This document shows, one piece after another, positions 57,552-64,000 of a stretch of 64,000 nucleotides of DNA. Both the position numbers and the translations under genes were made by a program. The DNA is taken from positions 62,001 to 126,000 of the forward strand of contig NZ_JADG01000008.1 of NCBI RefSeq assembly GCF_000518265.1, in the 5' to 3' direction. How positions within the stretch are numbered: position 1 is the first letter of the stretch; every line of letters begins with the position of its first letter. Under the pieces are notes generated by a model. That model was not told the DNA's origin. It saw only the letters and a list, made by a program, of their open reading frames with translations, and made no database searches. The DNA is from Actinomadura oligospora ATCC 43269 (GTDB lineage Bacteria; Actinomycetota; Actinomycetes; Streptosporangiales; Streptosporangiaceae).

Positions 57552-58979
57552 TCAGCGCGCACGCTTGAGGCAGGCGGCGGCGAGGACGGCCCCGGCGGCG
57601 ACCAGCGCGGCGTTGACGCCGATCGCGACCCGCAGGCCGGGCAGGACGTCCGCGGTGGTGGAGCTCGCGATGACGACCGCGCTCATGATCGGGGTGCCGA
57701 GCGTGATGCCGATCTGCTGGGTCATGGTCGCGATGCCGGTGGCGCGGCCCTGGTCGGCGTCCGGCAGCCCGGACGTCGCGGTGACCATGAAGGCGACGAT
57801 CATCAGCATGTTGCCGACGCCGCCGACGAAGGTCGCGGCGAGCAGCAGGACGATCCAGGCGTCCGAGGCGCCGAGCGCGATCAGCGTGGCGGTCGCCGCC
57901 GCCTGCACGAGCCCGCCGGTGAGGATGGTGGCGCGGGTGCCGATCCGTCCGACGACGCGTCCGCCGAAGGTGCCGCCGAGGACGGTGCCGAGGCCGAGGA
58001 CCCCGAACGCCAGCCCGGTCATGAGCGGCGAGTAGCCGAGGACCTTCTGCAGGTAGAGCGTGAGCAGGAAGACCAGGGAGGTCTCGGTCACGAAGGCGAC
58101 GAGCCCGGCGGTGTTGCCCCAGACGACCGTGCGGAGCCTGAGCAGCGCGGTCGGGACGAGCGGCTCGGCGGCGCGCTTCTCGACGAACCAGAACGCGACG
58201 ACCAGCACGGCGCCCACGGCGAGCGAGACCAGGGTGGACGGGGAGGTCCAGCCGTGCTCACCGGCCTGGGTGAGGCCGAACACGAGCAGCAGCAGACCGG
58301 CGGTCACGGACGCGGCGCCGGGCAGATCCAGGCGGGGACGGTCGGACGGACGCTCGTCACGGATCATGCGGGGCGACAGGGCGACGACCAGCACGGCGAC
58401 CGGGACGTTGATCAGGAAGGCCCAGCGCCAGGAGAGCAGGCTGGTCAGCAGCCCGCCCAGGATCGCCCCGGCGGTGAACCCGGCCGACATCAGCGCGCCG
58501 TTCAGCCCGAGCGCGCGCTCGCGCAGCGGTCCCTCGCGGAACGCGGTGGTCAGCAGGGCCAGTCCGGCCGGGGTGACGGCGGCGGTCGCGAGCCCTTGCA
58601 GGACGCGCGCGGCCAGCAGCACCTCGGGGCCGGTGGCGAGCCCGCCGAGCAGGGACGACGCCCCGAGGACGGCCATCCCGCCGATGAACAGCCGCTTGCG
58701 TCCGACGATGTCGGCGACGCGTCCGAACAGGAGGGTGAAACCGGCGGCGGAGAGCGCGAACGCGGTGGCGATCCACTGGAGGTTCGCCAGCGAGAAGCCG
58801 AGGCCCGCGCCGACCTCGGGCAGCGCGACGTTCAGGATCGAGAAGTCCACGGCGACCATGAACTGCGCGCCGAGCAGCAGGGTGAGCAGCAGCCGCTGAC
58901 GTCCGGTCATGCGGGTCGGGGAAGGGGTGGGAAGGGGTGTGGGCGTCGCCTTGCGGGACGCGGTCGCGGACGCGGCCAT
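57552..58979 (-). CDS. MFS drug efflux transporter, DHA2-like (14-TM)
   Basis: A 475-aa antiporter with about 14 TMs. Motifs are QFMVAVDFSILNVALPEVG (TM1, motif D1), FGRVADIVGRKRLFIGG (motif A) and ARVLQGLATAAVTPAGLALL (motif C). The first 22 residues are a Thr/Pro-rich cytosolic tail. It should export drugs or toxic metabolites against proton influx. It is divergent from a TetR gene and two copies of an operator-like element, a classical repressor/efflux pair. Confidence 0.94.
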   Translation of the reverse strand: MAASATASRKATPTPLPTPSPTRMTGRQRLLLTLLLGAQFMVAVDFSILNVALPEVGAGLGFSLANLQWIATAFALSAAGFTLLFGRVADIVGRKRLFIGGMAVLGASSLLGGLATGPEVLLAARVLQGLATAAVTPAGLALLTTAFREGPLRERALGLNGALMSAGFTAGAILGGLLTSLLSWRWAFLINVPVAVLVVALSPRMIRDERPSDRPRLDLPGAASVTAGLLLLVFGLTQAGEHGWTSPSTLVSLAVGAVLVVAFWFVEKRAAEPLVPTALLRLRTVVWGNTAGLVAFVTETSLVFLLTLYLQKVLGYSPLMTGLAFGVLGLGTVLGGTFGGRVVGRIGTRATILTGGLVQAAATATLIALGASDAWIVLLLAATFVGGVGNMLMIVAFMVTATSGLPDADQGRATGIATMTQQIGITLGTPIMSAVVIASSTTADVLPGLRVAIGVNAALVAAGAVLAAACLKRAR

Positions 58980-58997
58980 GGGATGCCTCCGAGCTGT

Positions 58998-59073
58998 TAA
59001 CGGATCTGTAGTTCCGTTAGGATGGGACCGACGGTATCACCCGTCCGCGCTAAATGGAACTGGAGACCCGTTA
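58998..59073. promoter_or_regulatory. Two operator copies between MFS and TetR genes
   Basis: Copy 1 is the inverted repeat TAACGGA-N8-TCCGTTA (58998-59019). Copy 2 (GGAACTGGAGACCCGTTA, 59056-59073) matches 14 of 18 bases of copy 1 (59002-59019) and runs up to the TetR start codon. A TetR repressor binding both would control pump and regulator. Confidence 0.7.
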
Positions 59074-59705
59074 TGTCCGCGATGGAGACCCCGCCCGGCA
59101 CTCTGCGTCCCGGTGGAAGGACCGCCCGGGTGCGCCTCGCCGTGCTGCGCGCGGCCGAGGACGCCCTGATCGAGTGCGGCTTCGACGGCATCGACCTGGC
59201 GGAGATCGCGCGCCGCGCCGAGGTCGGCAAGACGACCGTCTACCGGCGCTGGGGCACCCCGAGCGCGCTGGTCGCCGACCTGCTGGAGGGCATGGCCGAG
59301 CAGTCGGTCGCGCGCGCCGAGACCGGATCGCTGGACGGCGACCTGCGCGCGAACGCCCGGCTGGTCGTCCAGACCCTCACCGACGAGCGGCAGGGCGCGC
59401 TGTTCAAGGCCGTGATCGCCGCCGCGACCGGGGAGGAGCGCACCGCCGAGGCGCTGCACCGCTTCTACGCCACGCGCATCGCCGAGTGGGCGCCGTGCGT
59501 GACGCAGGCCGTCGAGCGCGGCGAGGTCCCCGAGGGCACGGACGCGTCCGAGGTCATCCGCGCGGTCTCGGCCCCGCTCTACTACCGCTTCCTGGCCAGC
59601 GGGGATCCCCTGAGCGAGGAGGTCGCCGACCTCGCCGCGCACGCCGCCTGCTGTGCCGCCAGGGCGGGTGCTTATGTCGAACCTAAAAATGGCCTTGCGG
59701 GATAA
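59073..59705 (+). CDS. TetR family regulator
   Basis: A 210-aa repressor. HTH at about 18-65 (RLAVLRAAEDALIECGFDGI, LAEIARRAEVGKTTVYRRWG) and a TetR_C domain (type with GVRRW-like YYRFLASGDPLSEE end). The TTVYRRWG turn is typical of efflux-pump repressors. Divergent from the MFS pump. ATG 59073 overlaps operator copy 2, and an internal ATG at 59082 (METPPG) is an alternative. Confidence 0.93.
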   Translation: MSAMETPPGTLRPGGRTARVRLAVLRAAEDALIECGFDGIDLAEIARRAEVGKTTVYRRWGTPSALVADLLEGMAEQSVARAETGSLDGDLRANARLVVQTLTDERQGALFKAVIAAATGEERTAEALHRFYATRIAEWAPCVTQAVERGEVPEGTDASEVIRAVSAPLYYRFLASGDPLSEEVADLAAHAACCAARAGAYVEPKNGLAG

Positions 59706-59717
59706 TTAGGCCCGACC

Positions 59718-59723
59718 TAAGAT
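59718..59723 (+). promoter_or_regulatory. -10 element for a leaderless mca transcript
   Basis: TAAGAT lies 7 nt before the ATG at 59731 with no ribosome binding site, predicting a leaderless mRNA. Confidence 0.5.
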
Positions 59724-59730
59724 TTTGCCC

Positions 59731-60579
59731 ATGACGCTGAGACTGATGACCGTGCACGCCCACCCCGACGACGAGTCGAACAAGGGCGCCGCGACGCTGG
59801 CCGGGTACGCGGCCGAGGGCGTGGACGTGCTGGTCGTCACCTGCACGGGCGGCGAGCGCGGCGACGTCCTCAACCCCGCGATGGACCGTCCGGGCGTCCG
59901 GGAGGGCCTGGCCGCGATCCGGCGCGCGGAGATGGACGCGGCCCGGACGATCCTGGGCGTCCAGCAGCGATTCCTGGGTTTCGTCGACTCCGGTTTGCCC
60001 GCGCCAGGCGAAGCGCTACCGGACGACTGTTTCGCACTCACGCCCTTGGCGGAAGCCAGCGGACGGCTCGTCGCCGCCATGCGCGAGTTCCGTCCGCACG
60101 TGGTCGTCACGTACGACGAGACCGGCGGCTATCCGCATCCCGACCACGTGCGCACGCACGAGGTGACCGTCGCGGCGTTCGACGCAGCGGGCGACGGCGA
60201 CCGCTTTCCTGAAGCGGGTGAGCCGTGGCAGCCGCTCAAGCTCTACTACCATGGCGCTTTGTCGAAGGCGTGGTTCCAGGCGTTGCACGACGGGATGACC
60301 GCGCGCAGCCTGGAATCGCCGATGGCGGACGTCCTGAAGGAGTTCCCCGCAGACGTGCCCGCGCCGGAGTTCACCACGCGCGTCCCTTGCTCGGAGCACT
60401 TCGCCACCAGGGACAAGGCGCTGCTCGCGCACGAGACGCAGGTCGATCCGAACAGCGGATTCATGCTGCACGACCGTGACGTGGAACGCGACGTGTGGCC
60501 GACCGAGGACTACTTCCTAGCGAAGGCGATCGTCCCCGTCGCACTCCCCGAGGACGACCTGTTCGCGGGCATCCGTTAA
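59731..60579 (+). CDS. mca: Mycothiol S-conjugate amidase
   Basis: A 282-aa PIG-L/LmbE-type zinc amidase. The metal motif is HAHPDDES near the N-terminus (His11, Asp14), with the third ligand in GGYPHPDHVRTH; TGGERGDVLNPAM is the Mca-specific block. Mca cleaves mycothiol-toxin conjugates to a mercapturic acid for export and GlcN-inositol, so it detoxifies electrophiles and antibiotics. This marks the host as a mycothiol-producing actinobacterium. MshB, the related biosynthetic deacetylase, differs in the middle region. The stop overlaps the opposing hydrolase stop within TTAA. Confidence 0.93.
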   Translation: MTLRLMTVHAHPDDESNKGAATLAGYAAEGVDVLVVTCTGGERGDVLNPAMDRPGVREGLAAIRRAEMDAARTILGVQQRFLGFVDSGLPAPGEALPDDCFALTPLAEASGRLVAAMREFRPHVVVTYDETGGYPHPDHVRTHEVTVAAFDAAGDGDRFPEAGEPWQPLKLYYHGALSKAWFQALHDGMTARSLESPMADVLKEFPADVPAPEFTTRVPCSEHFATRDKALLAHETQVDPNSGFMLHDRDVERDVWPTEDYFLAKAIVPVALPEDDLFAGIR

Positions 60580-61349
60580 ACGAGGGTGACGGGCAGCAGC
60601 TCGGGACGCTTGGCGGTGCGGCCGTCGCCGGACGAGCGTCCCCGGACCCGCCGCCACACCCACGGGCCGAGGAAGGCCCCGGCCCACATCACCTCGGCCC
60701 CGGCGCGCCGCCACGCGGGCCGGACCGGCATCGGCGGCAGCGGATCGGCCCAGCTCATCGAGCTGCCCGGCAGGTCCAGCGCCTGCGCGACGGCCGCGGC
60801 GATCCGCGCGTGCCCGGCGGGCGAGGCATGGATGCGGTCGGCGTTCCAGATACGCGGGTCGGTGACGACGGGCTGGTTCCAGGTGTCCACGAGGACGGCG
60901 CCGTGCCGCCCGGCCATCGCGCGCACCTGGTCGTTGAACCCCATGACCCGGGGTCGCAGCCGCGCCGCCAGCGGCGAGATCGCGCCGACGTCCGGGAGGG
61001 TGAAGGTGACCGTCGTCGCCCCGGACCCGGTGAACGCGACGAGCATCGCCTCCAGGTCGGCGGCGACCGCGTCCGCGTCGCACCCCGGCCTGATCAGGTC
61101 GTTCATCCCGGCCAGGACGGTGACGAGGTCGGGCTTCAGGGCGAGCGCCGGGCCCGTCTGCTCCGCGCGGATCCCCGCCGCGAGGCGTCCCCGGACGGCC
61201 AGGTTCGCGTACCGGAAGTCCGGCCCGGACACGGCGGCGAGCTTCTCGGCGAGCCGGTCGGCCCAGCCCCGGTAGCCGGACGTCTCGTCGCCGTCCATCA
61301 GCCCCTCGGTCTGGCTGTCGCCGACCGCGACGTAACGCAGGTAGGACAT
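60576..61349 (-). CDS. SGNH/GDSL-family hydrolase
   Basis: A 257-aa hydrolase. Block I is AVGDSQTEGL with the nucleophile Ser, block III is AGMNDLIRP with the oxyanion Asn, and block V is DRIHASPAGHARI with Asp and His. There is no signal peptide, so it acts in the cytosol as an esterase, lipase or acetylhydrolase of unknown substrate. The C-terminal basic region WRRAGAEVMWAGAFLGPWVW is conserved in actinomycete relatives. It is the second gene of a leftward pair, starting 5 nt after the PadR stop. Confidence 0.92.
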   Translation of the reverse strand: MSYLRYVAVGDSQTEGLMDGDETSGYRGWADRLAEKLAAVSGPDFRYANLAVRGRLAAGIRAEQTGPALALKPDLVTVLAGMNDLIRPGCDADAVAADLEAMLVAFTGSGATTVTFTLPDVGAISPLAARLRPRVMGFNDQVRAMAGRHGAVLVDTWNQPVVTDPRIWNADRIHASPAGHARIAAAVAQALDLPGSSMSWADPLPPMPVRPAWRRAGAEVMWAGAFLGPWVWRRVRGRSSGDGRTAKRPELLPVTLV

Positions 61350-61354
61350 CTTCC

Positions 61355-61921
61355 TCACTCCACTCGGGCGTCGCGGCGGCGGGCGAGGATCGCGAGGGTC
61401 CGCTCGCCCCACCGCAGGTTCTCGCGTTCGAGCTCCAGGCCGCGCATGAGCGTCAGGTAGGGGCCGACGCGCTCGGCCCCGGCGAGGTGCTCGTCCTCGG
61501 TGCGGCCGGCGAGCAGCCGCGCGCGCAGCCGCTCGAACCGCGCGATCTTGGCCTCGGCCCAGGTCATCCGCTCCCGGACGGCCTCCATCACGGCCTCGAC
61601 GTCCCCGTCGTCCACGGCCTGGACCTTGACCATCAGCTCGTCCCGGATCGCGCCCGGACGCGGCGGCGCGGCGGTGAACTCGCGCAACGCGCGCCGCCCG
61701 GCCTCGGTCAGGGAGAACAGCCGCTTGTTGGGCCGCCGCTCCTGCTGGACGACCCGCGCCTCGATCAGCCCCTCCCCGGACATCCGCTCGAGCTCCCGGT
61801 AGAGCTGCTGGGGCGTCGCCATCCAGAAGTTGGCGACGCCCGCGTCGAAGTTCTTGGCCAGGTCGTACCCGGACGCCTCACCGTCCAGGAGGGAGGCCAG
61901 CACCGCGTTGCGCAGGGACAT
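61355..61921 (-). CDS. PadR family regulator
   Basis: A 188-aa regulator. The N-terminal winged helix at 5-80 (VLASLLDGEASGYDLAKNFD, ATPQQLYRELERMSGEGLI, SLTEAGRRALREF) and a C-terminal helical PadR/VirR domain with an antiparallel dimer helix. It is co-transcribed with the SGNH hydrolase, which it probably controls. TACGAT lies 7 nt before the ATG and there is no ribosome binding site, so the message is probably leaderless. Confidence 0.92.
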   Translation of the reverse strand: MSLRNAVLASLLDGEASGYDLAKNFDAGVANFWMATPQQLYRELERMSGEGLIEARVVQQERRPNKRLFSLTEAGRRALREFTAAPPRPGAIRDELMVKVQAVDDGDVEAVMEAVRERMTWAEAKIARFERLRARLLAGRTEDEHLAGAERVGPYLTLMRGLELERENLRWGERTLAILARRRDARVE

Positions 61922-61928
61922 GCGTCTG

Positions 61929-61934
61929 ATCGTA
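61929..61934 (-). promoter_or_regulatory. -10 element for a leaderless PadR transcript
   Basis: TACGAT on the minus strand, 7 nt before the ATG at 61921, with no ribosome binding site between. Confidence 0.45.
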
Positions 61935-61972
61935 CCCGGTGATTATTCAATTTGTTGAGTAGAACGGTGGTT

Positions 61973-63963
61973 CTAGTGGGCCGGGAAGGTCCAGAGCCTG
62001 GTGACGCCGCTCGCGCCGCCGCTGACGAGCGACTGGCCGTCCGGGGCGAAGGTCACGCACTCGACCTTCTTCGGATCGCCGCTCACGGACGCGAACTGCC
62101 GCCCGGTCGGGACGTGCCAGAGGCGCATCGTGCCGTCCTCCGCGCCGCTCGCGAGGATCGTGCCGTCCGGGCTGAACGCGACCGACGTGACCTCGCTCGT
62201 GTGGCCCTCCAGCTTCCGGGGGACGAGTCGTCCGCCGGGCCGAGGGAGATCGTGGAGTCGTAGCCGCTCGTGGTCGCGAGCGTCGCGCCGTCCGGGCTGA
62301 TCGCCACGGCGGGGCTCCCGATCTCCCTCGCCAGGCTCGGGACGCCCAGGGACGCGCCCCTGACCGCTGTGTCGGTGACCCTCGTCCGCGTGATCTTCCC
62401 TCCGGCCACGCGCAGGACGTCCCGTCCGTCCTGGCTGAACAGCAGGCGGAAGGGATTGCCGCCCGCGGCGGGCGCGGACTTGACGATCTTCTTCGCCGCG
62501 ACGTCCCAGACCTGGAGCGCGCCGTCGTCACCGGCGTAGGCGAGCAGCCGTCCGTCCGGGCCGAGGGCGACGGTCCGGGGGCGCGTCCCGGACGGCAGGC
62601 TGCTGATCACCTTGCCGGTCAGCGCGTCCCGCACATTGAACGGGCCGTTCCGGGTGCCGCCCGCCGCGATCCGCCCGTCCGCGCTGAGCGTCTGCGGACG
62701 CTCCCAGTCGTCGAACCCGAAGGCGGTGGACGTGCCCTTGCCCGTCGCGAGGTCCCAGTGCCAGATCTGGTCGAACGCCACGCCCGTGAGCTGCTTGCCG
62801 TTCGCGCTGTAGGCGAGCTGCAGCATGTCGATCGCCGTGTTCGGCAGCGTGACCGGGACGGGCACCCCGATCGGCGTCGCCGGGACGCCGCCCCCGCCCG
62901 CCGCGCCCTTCTCCGGCCAGAGCAGCACGGCCGCCGGAACGCCCACGACCGCGACGGCGGCAGCCGCCGCACCCCCGATCAGCAGCCCTCGCCGAGAGGG
63001 ACGGGGAGTTTCCACAGGCTGCGTCGGCACCGCGCCGGGCTGCGGCACCGCGCCGGGCTGCGGCACCGCGCCGGGCTGCGGCACCGCGCCGGGCTGCGGC
63101 ACCGCGCCGGGCTGCGGCACCGCGCCGGGCTGCGGCGTCGGAACGGCCGGAGGGCCGTGCGGCTCGGGGGCGGTCAGGCGTTCGAGGAGGTGCGGGACGG
63201 CCGGACGTGCCGCCGGGTCCTTCGCGACGCACGCGGCGACGATCTCCCGCAGGTCACCGGCCAGGCCGTCCAGGGTGGGCGGGCCGCTGGTGATGCGGTG
63301 GACGATCGCCGGAATGGTCGGCGCGTCGAACGGCCCGTGCCCGGTCGCGGCGTAGGTGAGCAGGCAGCCGAGCGAGAACACGTCGCCGGGCGGACCGGTC
63401 TCCTCGGCGCACACCTGCTCGGGCGACATGAACGAGAACGTCCCGACGACGACGCCCGCCGAGGTCAGGGACGTCGCGTCGGCGGCGCGCGCGATGCCGA
63501 AGTCGATGATCCGCGGCCCGTCCGGCGACATGATCACGTTGCCGGGCTTCAGGTCGCGGTGGACCAGCCCGCTGGCGTGGATCGCCGCCAGCCCCTCGGC
63601 CAGGCCCGCGCCGAGGCGGCGCACCTCGTGCGGTGGCATCGGCCCCTGCCGGACGATCACCTGCCGCAGTGACGGCCCCGGGACGAACGCGGTGACCATC
63701 CACGGCGACTCCGCGTCGGGATCGGCGTCCACGACCTGCGCGGTGTGGAACCCGCCGACCTTCCGCGCCGCCTCGATCTCGCGCGCGAACCGCGACCGGA
63801 ACTGCGCGTCCGTCGCGAACTCGGCCCGGATCAGCTTCACCGCGACGCGCCGTCCGCCCGGCGAGACGCCGAGGAACACCTCGCCCATGCCGCCCGCGCC
63901 GAGCCGTCCCTCCAGCCGGTACTGGCCGACCTCGCGCGGATCGTCGGGGCGCAGCGGCTGCAT
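61973..63963 (-). CDS. Serine/threonine protein kinase with WD40-like repeats (frameshifted near the 3' end)
   Basis: Kinase domain at 1-270: LGAGGMGEV, VAVK (Lys43), HRDLKPGN (Asp137) and DFG at 154-156. A Pro-rich linker has PQPGAV six times, followed by one TM (GLLIGGAAAAAVAVVGVPAA) and an extracellular beta-propeller region from about 365 with WD40-like blades (DGRLLAYAGDDGALQVWDV). At a run of five C (62218-62222) the first frame ends in Arg/Ser noise. The shifted frame continues perfectly with EGHTSEVTSVAFSPDG, LASGAEDGTMRLW and SGVTRLWTFPAH to TAG at 61973. Adding one C restores about 663 aa. This is either a real frameshift or a base-call error. ATG 63963 overlaps the upstream stop; a GTG at 63978 is possible. 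Confidence 0.85.
62218..62222 (-). other. Frameshift site in the kinase gene
   Basis: The minus strand reads TCGTCCCCCGGAAG. Six C here would join the two halves of the WD40 region in one frame. The five-C run is the only place where the two good frames meet. Confidence 0.8.
63031..63138. repeat. 18-bp tandem repeat encoding PQPGAV, six copies
   Basis: Unit CGCGCCGGGCTGCGGCAC repeats six times without mismatch except at the end of the last copy. It lies in the linker of the kinase between the catalytic domain and the membrane helix. Confidence 0.95.
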
Positions 63964-64000
63964 CAGCGGGCCTTCCACAGGTAGACGTTGGTGTCGGAGG
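63963..64000 (-). CDS. C-terminal end of a second WD40-type protein (partial)
   Basis: Only eleven codons and the TGA are in the window: SDTNVYLWKAR. The (S/D)xxVxLW pattern is the last strand of a WD40 blade, as in the neighbouring kinase. Its stop overlaps the kinase ATG in TGATG, so the two genes are translationally coupled. It is probably a paralogous kinase/WD40 gene; the rest lies outside. Confidence 0.55.
   Translation of the reverse strand, partial: SDTNVYLWKAR

Noticed and set aside
62218..62222. Programmed -1 frameshifting in the kinase gene
   Set aside because: There is no slippery heptamer of the usual type or clear downstream pseudoknot, and the pre-shift frame continues for tens of codons. 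Simple indel or base-call error is more likely.

Overview
The window is very GC-rich actinobacterial chromosome. Most genes start with GTG or ATG, third codon positions are almost all G or C, and several genes appear leaderless. The left part carries the conserved cell-wall and division block found near oriC in Actinobacteria: ppiA, crgA, a trpG/pabA-type amidotransferase, pknB, pbpA, rodA, pstP, fhaB, fhaA and tRNA-Leu(CAG). A mycothiol amidase (Mca) supports Actinobacteria. Class E sortase, ECF41 and ECF42 sigma factors and several TetR/enzyme pairs suggest a filamentous actinomycete such as Streptosporangiales/Thermomonosporaceae; that rank is an inference.

Layout. 1-2938: the tail of a DEAD-box-like RNA helicase, then a low-complexity island with four kinds of tandem repeat, a gene remnant and one hexapeptide acyltransferase. 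The most striking repeat is 75 in-register pentamers at 2176-2550. 2939-17798: the core cell-envelope block, from a CwsA-position membrane protein through cyclophilin, rhomboid protease, CrgA, DUF881 protein, sortase and amidotransferase to the leftward kinase/phosphatase/FHA/PBP/RodA operon and tRNA-Leu. 18059-23282: an ABC exporter (FtsX-type permease plus ATPase) divergent from a NarL-type two-component system. 23309-26328: a multicopper oxidase and its membrane partner opposite a LysR regulator.

26329-44000 is an accessory region rich in ECF sigma factors with fused C-terminal regulatory domains and no anti-sigma genes. It holds three intact ECF41-type sigmas, the remnant of a fourth fused to a truncated SDR, and one ECF42-type sigma with a YciI partner. 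Four promoter-like sites of the form YGTCACN-N16-NGTC lie 37-43 nt before the three sigma operons and a berberine-bridge-type oxidase. Two identical, divergently mirrored sites (TGTCAAGAAG-N10-CTCCGACCA) lie between an MFS pump and the YciI/ECF42 operon. These look like two small self-controlled regulons for redox enzymes and efflux. TetR/enzyme pairs with visible palindromic operators are interspersed.

44012-61921: an MMPL transporter with a second NarL-type two-component system, an XRE regulator/aldo-keto reductase pair, ArsR/MFS and LysR genes, a full-length DnaE-type polymerase alpha subunit in an unusual accessory setting, MFS/TetR, Mca, an SGNH hydrolase and PadR. 61973-64000: a serine/threonine kinase with WD40-like repeats whose end is displaced by a one-base frameshift in a C-run. 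It is translationally coupled to the end of another WD40-type gene that runs off the window.

Starts were chosen from ribosome binding sites, overlaps and family length. All functional names rest on motif recognition by eye, without database searches.
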